64,000 bases of DNA from Lepidodermella squamata (GCA_047495785.1 JBLDXI010000002.1:1054001-1118000), one strand, 5' to 3'. Shown: positions 11,288 to 22,723, numbered from the stretch's first letter. Numbers and translations are program-made. Notes: generated by a model from the letters alone, not told the origin.

Positions 11288-12414
11288 GCCTCCGAAATAT
11301 TGTCCAAGGCTATCACCTCGGACCAAATCTCGACTTGACGGTGAGAATTCCTCTTCGTTAATTTTTCCCCTTCTTAATGTTGAAATATCACTTCAGAGGC
11401 GAAGCGAAACGCTGAGGTGAACCTGTCGAGTCCGATTTGGCTAGTATTGATGCCATTTCCCCCTCCGCTCAGCTGAGAAATCAATCGCCTGATGATGAAC
11501 TTCCGTTATCTGACCTTATCAATAAGCCACGCAGAAGGCAGCAGTCAAAACGAGGTAAAGACATTTCTGTGGCAATATCTTTTCGCTCTGATGAAGGTTT
11601 CCTTTTCAAATGTAGTAGTGCAAAGTTCATCATCGGCAACGCCAACCACCGACTCATCTGTTTCCTTTCAATCGTCCAAACAGAGCAAGAAAAAGCGCCG
11701 GAAATCTAAGCCGAAGCCTCAAAGAGAAAACCGCGCAGAATCGAGAATGGGTTCGGCAACACCAGAACCGAGTTTGCCTGCCGTCATTCCCCTCGGTATG
11801 GTTCTTTTCCACCCGGTCAATCACGAGTGGCAGCTGTCAAGAGCCAAGATGTTGGGCGGGCAGGTTACGGTTCAAATCAAGCCTGAGCTAGCAGCGATCT
11901 GCATTATGTCGCCGAGAAGCAGTCCTCCGCTGCGAACTGTTTCCATGCTCGGCGATGGCGCCTGCTTCTTCAGGATGCTGTCTTACTGGGTTTATGGTAC
12001 TCAGGACCATCATTTGATGGTAAGGATTTTAATTTGATTACACTTACTTTGTAGTTTGAAATTGTATCTGATAGATAAGGAAGAAAATTTGCAAATTCAT
12101 TGAGGAGAATGGAGACCTCTTGCCTACCTGCGCAATACCACAACAACGGGAGCAACTACGTCAAGGCTACGCGTATGCGCTTCAAGTCTACATTCGCCGA
12201 ATTCGTCGAGATATATGCTGCAGCGCTATTCCTGAATACCACCATTTACGTATTCGGTAGGGAGCAAGAAAATTCGGTCGAATTCGAGTGGCGCCGGTTT
12301 GCTGCACAGGGCGGCATGGAGAGCCAGCCAATGAACAACAACGAGCGCGCCATCTACTGCGTCATCAACAATGCGCACTTCGACGTTGTACTCTCAATCC
12401 GTAACGTGGACTAG
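11288..12414 (+). pseudogene. OTU-like cysteine protease region of the transposon, copy 1
   Basis: The exon ending at about 12021 (GT donor after HHLM) contains LGDGACFFRMLSYWVYG, which has the Asp-Gly-x-Cys signature of OTU deubiquitinases. The next exon begins near 12076 with IRKKICKFIEENGD, then continues only in another frame (12100-12414) to NNAHFDVVLSI, which would supply the catalytic His. The frameshift lies between these segments and is identical in copy 2, so the OTU exon was already broken, or has an unrecognised splice, before the duplication. Upstream is a basic linker (KKKRRKSKPKPQ). If functional it would cleave ubiquitin or a similar modifier; here it is probably dead. Confidence 0.6.
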
Positions 12415-12540
12415 ACTTGGACTAGCAACTAACTATACTAAATGACTCAAAAAACACTTAAAACTAAAAACTAACCGCGGAAACCAATAAAGACAGCCTC
12501 TAGGTCGCCCTCGTAACATCGAAATCTCGTTATGCCATGA

Positions 12541-12770
12541 TAATAGCCCGGAATTGATGGACCGCACGTGAATGGACCGCAAATTTCATTAAAATGGCAT
12601 TTTTGTGAAAATTGCGGTCCAATATGCGTTTTTTAGCTGCGGTCCATGGTTAAGACTGGTTTCCATGATATTCAACATCGCCAAAAATTTTATCTCAAAA
12701 TAAGCAACCATAATGACAGGTGGAAAATATGTATATTATGCATTAACCTTGGACCGCACGAAAGTGGTCC
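12541..12770. repeat. OTU element right TIR, copy 1
   Basis: Inverted copy of 4874-5093 and direct copy of 22724-22953. It ends in agtggtcc, and the dynamin 3-prime region (gctaacttcacgcggg) follows at once. Confidence 0.88.
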
Positions 12771-12798
12771 GCTAACTTCACGCGGGTTTAGGAAGTTT

Positions 12799-15094
12799 TT
12801 AATAATCTCCTTCTTCGGGATCAGCTCGTGGCTTAGAAGACTTCTTAGCAGGTTTTGATTTCATCACGGGCTCTTCCTCAGGCTGCTGAACCATTTCCAT
12901 CAGCTTCCGGCTAACTGTAGCTCGCGACACTGGCTTGAAGGATTGGTCATTCATTTTGAAAATCTTCTCGCGAGCCAGCGTGAATTTGGAGATGACGGAT
13001 TCGAGCTCGAGACGTCGAGCAATGCTTGCCTCATCCTCCATGAATAGACGGTCCCTTTCATCCGCGTCACACAGTTTGAGGAGGCGGGGCTTCAACGTGT
13101 CACAAACTGCTTCGATCATGTGCCGGGTTACAGATTTCACCATAGCTGAGACCATGGGATCACGAACTCGATCCATATACCGAACAGCAAGATTGCCTGG
13201 ATTGGAAATTTCGTAAGGTTGTTGGAAAATGTTTTCAAAAAAACTTACGGTATGATGCGACCATCGCTGGGGTAATACGGCTAATGCTGTCCTTCATCAA
13301 AGAATTCTCCTCGAAATCATCGCCAGCATCTTGAACAGTTTCGACCTCGTTTTCACTACTAGAGTCGTCAATATCACTTTTATCCTGGTCCTTGTCATCG
13401 CCTGCTTCACCAGCGACGGGTCGGGGTTTTGTCAACGCTGCAGGTCGTGCTGGCTTTAAAAATGGATCTAGAGCTCGGCTTGCAGATGGGGATATATCTG
13501 CTTTGTTATCGATGACATCGTCTTCCTTGCGCAATTCGTCAAGATTGATGTGCGCCTGTTGCACCTCTGCCAGTTCTTTCGTGGCCTTCAAAGCCTTGGC
13601 CTGCTCCTCGTCCAAAATATCCCGAGTCATTTTCATAATCTCGCCAGACAGAACCGGCAGACGGTGCATGTTTTGCTCCAGTTCCTCGTGAAGATCGATG
13701 CATTGGCTAACTTCGTTCAGCATAGACTGGTGAACAGCCCGAACACACTCACGGCCGACTAATACGAAATTTTCCAGCATGAGTTGGACAATCCGTTTGC
13801 AGGCTTCGTCATTGAACGTTGCTTCGCCTACAACACCACTAGCGTTGGCGATGATTGTTTGAATCTGTTCTTCAGTCAACTCGAGGGCAAGTTGTCGAAT
13901 CCTGGCTGGGAGGGCGAAATTGAAGAGCTCACGAATCGCCGTTGAAGCAGTGAATCTCTTCGCGACTTTCACTTGATTACCGCTAGTTCGAGCTGTTTTG
14001 CCTGTAATGGCGTATTGGTACGCCTCAGCGTAATCAAGGGTCACATCTACAGCTGAGTGAAGGTAGTCTGCAACATCACGAGTTTCGCCCAACTCTTCTC
14101 GCTCCTCTCGGTAGGAAGACAGGCGTATATTTATTTCTTGGATGGTTTTCGGGGTTGCCTTAGCGATTTCCGTGCGCAGAATCTTCACCAGAGTTTCAGC
14201 AAGGACCTTAGATCCGTGTTTCTTGGCCAAAGCTGGGTTGTGACCAAGAGCTTTTTTCAGCTTAGTTTCCTCAGCAGACCTTGCTTTGTCGAGTGGTACT
14301 GCTTCGTCCAAGTCTTCCTGCGATCGATTGATCACCCCGACAATGCCACGTTTCGCAACCAAATTCTTCTCCTGCAGCATCTTTTCCAGAGTTTTCGGGT
14401 CGACCTTATCCAGGTGAGTCAGAACCATGAGAGTCCTTTCGCCGGTGGGGTCGACACTTCGAGCGATTTGAATGGCTTTATTGGCCTTGTAGTCATCATG
14501 GGCCGCATGGACTAGCACGAGTATCGTCTCCGGGCTGCTGATATACTTCTTCCACATCTTTTCGACGAAGCTCGACACATCGCGATGAGAAGCGTCGTCG
14601 AAAATCAGACCGGGCAGATCGACGAAGGCTAGCGGCACTGTGTTTCTGATGTGAAGCTCCATTGAGATTGGATTATCGGACAAGCCTCCCTTCGTTGCTG
14701 GCGCTAATTGGGCTGATATTTCCATGAGCCTTTCAGCAGTTTCAACTGCTGGAACTTGCTCGGCCTGTTTAGAGGCGACCCCTCGCTTATCGACCACTGA
14801 ATACTCGATTTTCGCCCAGTCTTGATCGCTGAATGGGCCTTTTTGCTTGCCGCGTTCGAAGATTTTGATTTCCAACGGACTTTTCGTAGAGGTTTCTCTT
14901 CCCTTGGGCAGAATTTCGAGGCCGATGAGAGTTTCGACGGTTGAAGATTTGCCATGGCTCTGCAGACCAATGAAGACGAGTCGAGGTGTTTTGATGGCCT
15001 TGAAATCCTTCTGGAAATGGTCGTCGCCCAGCTCGTCCAATATGGCTTGGGCTTCTGTGAAGGCACTCAAACTTGCGCTACTAAGTTGAAGCAT
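12799..15094 (-). CDS. Dynamin-superfamily (Mx/DRP-like) GTPase, 747 aa
   Basis: Exons 15094-13249 and 13196-12799 join in frame (747 residues). The GTPase motifs are the P-loop GLQSHGKSST (about residues 43-52), DLPGL (G3, about 176), THLDKVD (G4, about 229) and GVINRSQEDL (G5-like, close to dynamin NRSQKD). A helical stalk region follows, then an acidic linker rich in Asp, Glu and Ser (DIDDSSSENEVETVQD) just before the intron. The second exon holds the GTPase effector helices (FMEDEASIARRLELESVISK). No PH or proline-rich domain is seen, so the architecture is closer to Mx or DRP proteins than to classical dynamin. Such proteins assemble on membranes or on viral cores; the role here is unknown. 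A TATA box lies about 70 bases upstream of the ATG. Confidence 0.9.
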
Positions 15095-15852
15095 TGTGGT
15101 GAATTATGTTGATATTTCGGCAGACTGAGAACGTCGATGTTAAGCGAGGGTACATAGAACGGCCTTATATAGGCGCATCCTTATCCGAAATCGTGGTGGT
15201 GAAACATCTTACAAAAGGACGTTAATCGCCGTATAGCCTTGACGTTGTGCTCACCTTGATATTGTCATCATACGCAAAAACACGTAATAATGAGCAGCTT
15301 TTATGAAAACTTACTATGGTCACTATAAATATATCTAATATAATTCGTCATTAGTCATATTATATTATTAATCATATGCACGTTTTTTAGCCTCTTCATT
15401 CTTTGTTGTAAATTCCCCCAGGCCTTGTGAAAAAAGAGCAGCTAGAAGATCGGCGTCTTCTATGGAGAATAAAAATAAAGCGGAAAATTCAATGAAAACT
15501 GGCTCTCACAATATAATGAATCTTCGACAAAATTATTCCTGTTCTTCCTCAAAGTCACCTCCAATATATCATAGAGCTTAAAATCATAAATCTCAAATGC
15601 CTCGTTCATAGAATTAGTAAGCCTTGGGCGAAAAAGGCGAATGGTAAGGTTCATAAGTCCTTCAAAAGTCAAAATGAAGCTGTGGTATTAATGAAAAAGC
15701 AAGAAAAACATTTTTGGTAAGGTTTCCTTGAGGTGGTCATCAAATTCCCGAGCTTCGTCGCTTCGTTCCGGAAGTGGCCGAAAGTGCAAATCAATTGAGC
15801 CCTGTCTCCAATTATTGTCCTTTGATTCAAACTTAGCGTATTGTTCGCAAGA
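15095..15852 (-). repeat. Dynamin upstream flank, copy 2
   Basis: Near-identical to 26449-27212 and, from 15212, to 1-660. It has the promoter region and a short minus-strand open frame (15460-15672) shared with copy 3. Homology stops abruptly at about 15852 (gcaagagct), where unrelated sequence begins. Confidence 0.85.
15165..15171 (-). promoter_or_regulatory. TATA box of dynamin copy 2
   Basis: TATATAA on the minus strand, about 70 bases upstream of the ATG at 15094. It is conserved at 26519-26525 in front of the third copy. Confidence 0.6.
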
Positions 15853-16541
15853 GCTCGTTCACGTCGCGGAAGAACTCGCACTTCTGAAAAAGTCCGACAG
15901 TATGCTGTACCGAGTTGTACTGCAATATCTACCGTATAAAAAGCACGGTTTTGCCGACCGTACTCCTAATACGGCGGGCTAGCCGTATGATCTGGTACAG
16001 CGGAATATAACTGTAGTCTAAGTACTGTCGATAGCAGCTGTATATGAATGTACAGTATCCAGCCGTAGTTGATAGTACGGCTTGCAGTATTTGAAAGTAC
16101 AGCTTATTACTGTATATAGGGTACTGTCTGACTCATAGACAATAATACAATCGTATCAGATAATTCAAAAACAAATCCCGCTGAAGTCGCGTCCATTCAC
16201 CATCATCTATCAAACGAGCTCAAGCTCGAAATTTTTAAACATAATTTCGATTTTAGACGGGCGAATCGGAATTAGTTTCGAGTCATCTAAAACACTAGAA
16301 TAATCTCGACACTCTCTGCGCCAATTTCTATAATATTTATTATGAAAACAAACTCGAAGGACGTCGCTTTGGTCTTCAAAATACATTTGGATCAAACCTC
16401 AGATTCGAAGTAAATTTTGCGTCGAAAATAACGCGACATACGTTATCTTCAACTGCATTTATTTCCTTAACAATCACAGGGTTGTGATCGAAGGAAAAGT
16501 GCAAACGCAACGATGAACGACCCGATAAGAGCTAAATTCTC
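15853..16541. other. Unique insert or replacement between flank and ankyrin remnant
   Basis: This segment replaces the flank end and 3-prime half of the ankyrin gene seen in the other copies. From about 15890 to 16130 it is crowded with short alternating motifs (gtacag, ctgta, tacgg, ccgta, tactg) every 10 to 20 bases in both orientations, like the subterminal region of a DNA transposon. The remainder (16160-16541) shows no gene that I can support. Confidence 0.5.
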
Positions 16542-16868
16542 AGCCAGGTACATCGTAATCAGCTCACTGCCGCTGTCAACGGCGTACATCAAGGCAGTGT
16601 TGCCGTCTTTATCGGCCACGTTAATGTCGGCGCCAGCTTCGATCAACTTGATGGCTATCTCGATGTTGTTCGACGCAACGGCGGCGATTAGGGGAGTAAA
16701 ACCAGTTGCGGCGTCTTTCTGGTTTAGATCAACTTTTTAATTGATGAAATTCACAACAGCTTCCACATCACCTTCTTTCGCCGCTTGAATGATTGATTTC
16801 TAGGGGGAAAATTGTAATAAACTTTATCAATTATTAAGTTTGTAACCTGTGAACAGCTCATCACCAGG
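16542..16868 (-). pseudogene. Doubly truncated sushi-ankyrin remnant, copy 2
   Basis: Only about 260 bases of the ankyrin exon remain (two repeats, including DKDGNTALMYAVDSG), plus the short intron and seven sushi codons. A nonsense change (AATTAA for AATCAA) replaces the Gln codon near 16739. The left side is cut by the unrelated insert, and the right side by the OTU element TIR at exactly the same base as in copy 1. Confidence 0.85.
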
Positions 16869-17103
16869 GGACCACTTTCGCGCGGTCCAAGGTTAATGCA
16901 AAAGCATAATATACATATTTTCCACCTGTCATTATGGTTGCTTATTTTGAGATAAAAGTTTTGGCGATGTTGAATATCATGGAAACCAGTCTTAACCATG
17001 GACCGCAGCTAAAAAACGCATATTGGACCGCAATTTTCACAAAAATGCCATTTTTATGAAATTTGCGGTCCATTCACGTGCGGTCCATCAATTCCGGGCT
17101 ATC
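16869..17103. repeat. OTU element left TIR, copy 2
   Basis: Inverted relative to 22724-22953, with homology running on to ccgggctat at the inner end. Repeated ggaccgca motifs are present. Confidence 0.88.
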
Positions 17104-17314
17104 ATCGTTAATAAACAACTCGAACCGTTGCCAAAAAGAGTCTTGTGCTTAGCACGAGCTCTCTGATGACGTGTCAAGAATACCGTATGACGTAACAGCG
17201 GTGTTTATCTGGAAAACACATTCGTCGCACGTGGAAACTCGCTTTCGCGTGTTTGATGCGAATGTTGATGCGAATGTTCGGTCGTCAACTTTTCATTCAG
17301 TTTAATTTGTTTTC

Positions 17315-18449
17315 ATGAATTTCAACGAAAAATTGATAACTCAAGTTCTCGAGGGTCGTCTCATACCCCGGGGGCAGGGCTGGAGGCGCGTCAACAGCAT
17401 CTTCGGTCAGGCCATAACTCGAAGTTATGGAATGGATGCCAACACGGAGCGCGCTCAGCATGACCTGTATAACTGGGCCAACGCCAATGCTGCCCACTTG
17501 ATAGAGCAGCCTTTGTCAACGACTCCGAGTTCCACTGGCTCTGGCAAGCGAAGGCGACGTCGCAAGAAGAGCAAGAAGGCCCAGAGCAGCCTGACTTTCT
17601 TCCTGTTGAAGACGGAATTGGATCGCTTCGGACCACGCATGCGGGTAGCATATTTAACGTAGTAATTATTGTGCATATTTAAAACGATATCTCTAGGGGC
17701 AAGCTAGGAAACGCCTGAAGCTTGACCCTGGTTGGGTTAAGGTGGTACGTGATGCATTCCACACGGTGGATCACCGATGCAATTGGGCGAAAGTCTCACA
17801 TCAAATCAACACCACAGGAACCTTGTCCATCACCACGAACTGTCCATTCGACAACTGTCGCAAGTTTTCACTGACGTGAGTAATTCGACTTTTCAAGCTA
17901 CTAATTGTTTAGTAAAAATTGTTTCTCATAGGTGCGAGATGGCAAAGGTTGACAACCAAGGTCGACTACAATTCGGGGTCAATTGGACTGGGGAGGTTAA
18001 TCACCCTGAAGGAGTTTCGACATGCAGTCAAATTCGCGGTCAAGAGCGCGAAGAAATGGCGAGTCGATTGAGAATCCTATGTCGCAGTGACGGAACCAGT
18101 ATTGGTGTTCCAGTCCTCGAGCTGGTCTCCGCCGATCAACACACCTCTTCCATTACATCATGGCTGTTGTCGTGGAAGACGGCGCTGATGAATCGCTCTC
18201 AGACAGCCAGATTGCCTCGAGCTCAAGTTACCGACGCTTGTTTTGCAGAGTTACAGGCCGGTTCGATGGCTTTCAACCGCCTTGGTTTGCATCGCTACCT
18301 CTGCGCCGTTTACAAATTCATTGTCAATGACAAGATCTTCATACCGCCAGGCTACACGATGCTGTTTATATGTTTTTCACACTTGATGAAGGATTACGGC
18401 ATCGCGTTGAAGAAGGCAATCCATGGCATGAAAAAAGACGACAAAGAGC
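17315..18449 (+). pseudogene. Transposase-like gene of OTU element, 5-prime exons
   Basis: Exons 17315-17644, 17697-17875 and 17932-18449 join in frame. The first encodes a basic N-terminus (GSGKRRRRRKKSKKAQ), likely nuclear localisation or DNA binding. The second has spaced Cys/His residues (VDHRCNW, then NCPFDNCRKF), possibly a zinc-binding DNA-recognition module. The third continues through EVNHPEGV and VTDACFAELQAGSMAFN to an insertion point after MKKDDKEL. The function is inferred from position inside the TIRs and from resemblance of the third exon to FB-NOF/MULE transposases. The LTR/gag insertion truncates it. Confidence 0.6.
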
Positions 18450-19620
18450 TTTAAATGATCGCCACGCTGTTCACGCGCGTCATAGGACAAACGCGGCTGA
18501 TAATCACGATCGCGCGACGGAGTACGGCGCATGCCGCGCTGATGATAGGGCGAGTGACTAGAACGGTAGTCATCGCGAGAACGACACTGATCGGCATAAT
18601 GACCAGGGCGGTGGCATTTATCGCAAACCGGGGTGCGAGGACGGCGATCGTCCCGCTGTTGTAGCAAATCGCGCATCTTGGAACGGCACTCGGCCTCGAC
18701 ATGGCCGGGCTTCGAGCAATAATAGCAGGACGGGCGCGAACTACCACGCGAGCGCGACCGGGGCCGGCGGCACATACAGAGGCGTACCTAACGAAGTCGC
18801 CGTCACGTGGGTGACCGGCGGCGGCGCGGCGCCAGGCAGGCCAATGGGAAAACCGGCATGGTTAAGGCCGAATGACGGCTGAGCATAAGGCTGGGGATAC
18901 GAGGGAGTGTAAGAGACATGGCCGAATCCGGCTGGAAGCAGGGCCTGGGCGCCGGCAGGGCCGACGCGGATCGAGGTATCCGCGACCTCGGCGAGGCGCA
19001 ATAACTCCTCGCACGTTTGAGGTACGCCAAGCATAGCCATACGCCCACGAATAGCAGGCAAAATGCCGAAATAGACCCGATTAACAAGGTCCTTGCTAGT
19101 GTTTTCGGGTTCGCCACGCCCGGAATCAATCCACAAACGGCGAATAACGTCATAATACTGGCGAACGGTCTCGCCAGGGTATTGAGGGCGAGAATAAAAC
19201 TGCATTGAGGCTAACACGGTGTCCGGCGCAAGGCCAGACGCGGCGAGAAGCGCCTTCCCAGACCAAAACCAAAACCAGAATAGTCAATAGTCGCCCACAC
19301 ACGCTCAAGTTTGTTCGACAGAAACAAGGGCAGCATGTGGAGGACATGTTGTAACGGGTGTAAGTGATTATCAGTGTCGCAAATGTAAGGCGCGACTTTA
19401 GCAAAACGACCCCAGGACGAAACGAACTCGTCGTAGGAATCGCCAGAAATCTGGCCGACACGCACGAGCGCCAGCTCGATGGGCATGGCGAAGGCGGCGG
19501 CCGCAGTAGTAGGCGCCGGCGGCGCGGGACGGCCAGGCGCAGCGCTCGTGGCCACGCCAAAACCGGGAACACCACCAGACAGAGCAGACCCAGCAGGGCC
19601 GGAGGAGCCGGATGCCATTA
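18450..19620 (-). pseudogene. Gag with two CCHC knuckles, frameshifted
   Basis: Three overlapping minus-strand frames (from 19618 to about 19211, 19217-18741, 18775-18450) make up one gag. The first starts MASGSSGPAGSALSGG and has a low-complexity Ala/Pro N-terminus. The middle holds a retrotransposon gag core (YPGETVRQYYDVIRRLW). The last has zinc knuckles CYYCSKPGHVEAEC and CDKCHRPGHYADQC within Arg-rich sequence. At least two frameshifts and a 3-prime truncation make it non-functional. Confidence 0.8.
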
Positions 19621-19695
19621 GACCGTAAAAAACGAGAAAATGAGTGTGATGTGGCGGTAAAAGCAACGAAAAACCACTTCTGACACCAAAATTAG

Positions 19696-19890
19696 TGTAA
19701 TATCCGGCACGGTACGGATACCACACGGGTTCGATATAAAGAGTAAATAACAGTCAGGCAGAAATGATCCAAAACTCCTCATTTTATTGTTATTGTGTTT
19801 CAGTATTTATACTGCGGCACGCAGGCCGCTTATTGGTTGGTATGCGGACCAATCGCGCTCGACTTGCGTGTCGCGCGTCCGCATAGCACA
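19696..19890 (-). repeat. Putative LTR, about 195 bases
   Basis: On the minus strand it begins TGTGC and ends ATTACA. It contains a TATAAATA box and an AATAAA signal, which are typical LTR features. A primer-binding-like sequence follows immediately. No second LTR is available for confirmation. Confidence 0.6.
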
Positions 19891-21480
19891 GAGCCTTCGC
19901 CATCTTGGTGTTCTTCAAAGCCCGCGAATTTTCTCCGATGCTGTGATTATTTTCCGTCTGATCATCCGTGTCCGCTGCAGCCTCCGTCTGAACAAAGTTG
20001 CCGTCGAAGCGAAGAAAGCTTGGGACTAATACTGTATGGACTCGACACTGCTAGCATCTCTCCATTAAAATCCTGCTGGACGCAAAAAATCGTCCGAAGA
20101 ATCGTGATCGTAAAGTCGTTCAAAAATCGCGAGAAAAAATCGCAAAATGACGTTTTATAAGAACCTTTTTTACGCATGCGCCCATTACGTTGGGAAGAAT
20201 CGGAGTCTCGTCCTGTTGGTACCGTATCACACCTTACCTTTATTTAGGATTGCATTTAATTTTACATACCCGAATTCTACATGAGAGGACCTTTGTAACG
20301 GTATAAATCATGACCTACTGGGTGCTGAATTTACTTAGCTAAATTGATGTTTCTAACGGAATGCGTAAAACTTTCTAAAAATAGAACCGAATTATTTGCG
20401 CTGATTTATTCAGAAAAAAATACGAGAGAATATTTATGACTCATTGAATAATTTTTTGCCATTTTTATATCCTAAAAAATGGCAATTTCTGTGTAAAATT
20501 CAAAGTAAAATCATAGCAAAGTCATAAAATTTTGAACTTGGCACTGTTGCAAAGATCGTGACTTGAGCTATCGATATTCATAAAAATTGAGTCTGTATCT
20601 ATCGGCATGGCTTGCCCATACGGTACTCTCGTGAAACTTGTCCTGCTTTTGGCTTTGTAACGGGCGGATGCGTAAAAATGGTGCCTTTAATGCGTAAAAA
20701 ACACATTTTTTCATGTGATTTTCTCGCATCGAAATTATTGATTTTTTTCCTGTCCAGCAGAAAAGTGGCTAGTGTCGAGTCCATACAGTATTAGTCCCAA
20801 GGAAGAAAGAGCTGGAATCGCGTTGGGATCGCGTAAATCAAAACAGAGACTTGATTGCGGAGATTTCTGGCATCGTCGAGAAGACTAGTACCGAACCGGA
20901 AGCAACTTCTGAGCAGGAAGCAACTTCTGTCGACGACGACGAAAACACGCCTGTCGAATCGGTTTCCTTACAGTCGCTCGACACCTTTCGGCCGGTTTTT
21001 CCGCAGAGTCCGAAATGAAGAACAGTGCTTGCTGGAACGAGTTGACAATTAATCGGGTTTGAAAGATAACCCTGATTACAACCCAGCTGTTGTCAACGTT
21101 CTCAACAACAACCCTATCTTCATGTCAATGTACTGTTGTTGGGGGGGGGGGGGAGGGGGGGGGGGGGGCAAGCTACATTTTCGCTACACTGCCTGACAAC
21201 GCGACGGGTCGTGTTTCCAATGCGCCGGTCGAAAGTTGGATGCGAGTGTACAAAGCAGATCTCAACATGAAGAAAACTTTCAGCACACCACCTGCCGTCA
21301 TCCGACGCGTTAAGCCGGCTATTTTCGGCCGCATTCGTAAAGATTCGATGCCCAGATTCGTATCCAAATTGCAATGGACACGCGGTAAAAACACGTACTG
21401 CAAACTTCCGGAGCTGGCAAGATCCCGATGGAAGGATCGGAAGTCCAATCGCAAGCCTCCGAAATATTGTCCAAGGCTAT
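19891..21480 (+). pseudogene. Transposase-like gene of OTU element, distal part
   Basis: The remainder of the host-element gene after the LTR insertion, split again by the 783-base element at 20019-20801. It matches 5590-6344 in copy 1, including the acidic segment (SEQEATSVDDDENTPVE) and the SNAPVESWMRVYKADL region, which ends near a GT donor at about 21509. It contains the enlarged poly-G tract (about 21141-21168). No single frame is maintained. Confidence 0.55.
20019..20801. mobile_element. Non-autonomous 783-base TIR element
   Basis: Perfect 31-base terminal inverted repeats start cttgggactaatactgtatg at both ends, and a perfect 8-base target duplication gaagaaag flanks them (20011-20018 and 20802-20809). 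Copy 1 has the single unfilled site at about 5708-5715. No coding capacity is visible. Inside, atgcgtaaaa motifs recur on both strands (about 20165, 20360, 20667, 20690). TSD length fits hAT, P or Mutator-like superfamilies. The 31-base TIR with 8-base TSD matches the geometry of P elements, but the terminal sequence does not settle the family. Confidence 0.92.
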
Positions 21481-21583
21481 CACCTCGGACCAAATCTCGA
21501 CTTGACGGTGAGAATTCCTCTTCGTTAATTTTTCCCCTTCTTAATGTTGAAATATCACTTCAGAGGCGAAGCGAAACGCTGAG

Positions 21584-22597
21584 GTGAACCGCAAAACTGC
21601 AACACCTGTCGAGTCCGATTTGGCTAGCATTGATGCCATTTCCCCCTCCGCTCAGCTGAGAAATCAATCGCCTGATGATGAACTTCCGTTATCTGACCTT
21701 ATCAATAAGCCACGCAGAAGGCAGCAGTCAAAACGAGGTAAAGACATTTCTGTGGCAATATCTTTTCGCTCTGATGAAGGTTTCCTTTTCAAATGTAGTA
21801 GTGCAAAGTTCATCATCGGCAACGCCAACCACCGACTCATCTGTTTCCTTTCAATCGTCCAAACAGAGCAAGAAAAAGCGCCGGAAATCTAAGCCGAAGC
21901 CTCAAAGAGAAAACCGCGCAGAATCGAGAATGGGTTCGGCAACACCAGAACCGAGTTTGCCTGCCGTCATTCCCCTCGGTATGGTTCTTTTCCACCCGGT
22001 CAATCACGAGTGGCAGCTGTCAACAGCCAAGATGTTGGGCGGGCAGGTTACGGTTCAAATCAAGCCTGAGCTAGCAGCGATCTGCATTATGTCGCCGAGA
22101 AGCAGTCCTCCGCTGCGAACTGTTTCCATGCTCGGCGATGGCGCCTGCTTCTTCAGGATGCTGTCTTACTGGGTTTATGGTACTCAGGACCATCATTTGA
22201 TGGTAAGGATTTTAATTTGATTACACTTACTTTGTAATTTGAAATTGTATCTGATAGATAAGGAAGAAAATTTGCAAATTCATTGAGGAGAATGGAGACC
22301 TCTTGCCTACCTGCGCAATACCACAACAACGGGAGCAACTACGTCAAGGCTACGCGTATGCGCTTCAAGTCTACATTCGCCGAATTCGTCGAGATATATG
22401 CTGCAGCGCTATTCCTGAATACCACCATTTACGTATTCGGTAGGGAGCAAGAAAATTCGGTCGAATTCGAGTGGCGCCGGTTTGCTGCACAGGGCGGCAT
22501 GGAGAGCCAGCCAATGAACAACAACGAGCGCGCCATCTACTGCGTCATCAACAATGCGCACTTCGACGTTGTACTCTCAATCCGTAACGTGGACTAG
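21584..22597 (+). pseudogene. OTU-like cysteine protease region of the transposon, copy 2
   Basis: Near-identical to 11437-12414. The first exon ends in the DGxC-containing segment LGDGACFFRMLSYW before a GT donor at about 22204. The second (from about 22259) begins in frame as IRKKICKFIEENGD, but the conserved tail with NNAHFDVVLS is in another frame. The shared frameshift predates the duplication. OTU proteases cleave ubiquitin chains; OTU domains are known in some transposon and viral proteins, but this copy appears inactive. Confidence 0.6.
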
Positions 22598-22723
22598 ACT
22601 TGGACTAGCAACTAACTATACTAAATGACTCAAAAAACACTTAAAACTAAAAACTAACCGCGGAAACCAATAAAGACAGCCTCTAGGTCGCCCTCGTAAC
22701 ATCGAAATCTCGTTATGCCATGA

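Larger units (their letters stand above)
4874..12770 (+). mobile_element. OTU/transposase TIR element, copy 1 (rearranged, LINE-interrupted)
   Basis: Long inverted terminal repeats (4874-5093 and 12541-12770) enclose transposase-like exons and an OTU-like exon on the plus strand. Compared with copy 2 (16869-22953), this copy has lost the first two coding exons and the inner end of the left TIR. It joins directly from the TIR (catcaattcc) into exon 3 at 5094. It also carries a 4.9 kb LINE at 6345-11287. The flanks are the same as in copy 2: sushi-ankyrin remnant on the left, dynamin 3-prime end on the right. No TSD is visible, as expected if the flanks were created by recombination or inherited through the tandem duplication. 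Confidence 0.78.
18450..19890 (-). mobile_element. LTR retrotransposon fragment (5-prime LTR plus gag)
   Basis: The segment is absent from copy 1, where gagct and gagcc are adjacent (about 5582-5591), giving a pre-insertion reference. On the minus strand it has one LTR-like end (19890-19696), a putative primer-binding region just inside (TTGGTGTCAGAAGTGG), and gag-derived frames. The 3-prime half of the element (pol and second LTR) is missing, and no target duplication remains. Confidence 0.75.

Noticed and set aside
13392-15089. Several plus-strand frames of 70-150 codons over the dynamin gene (also 23575-26443)
   Set aside because: They are antisense shadows of a clearly conserved GTPase with intact splice sites.
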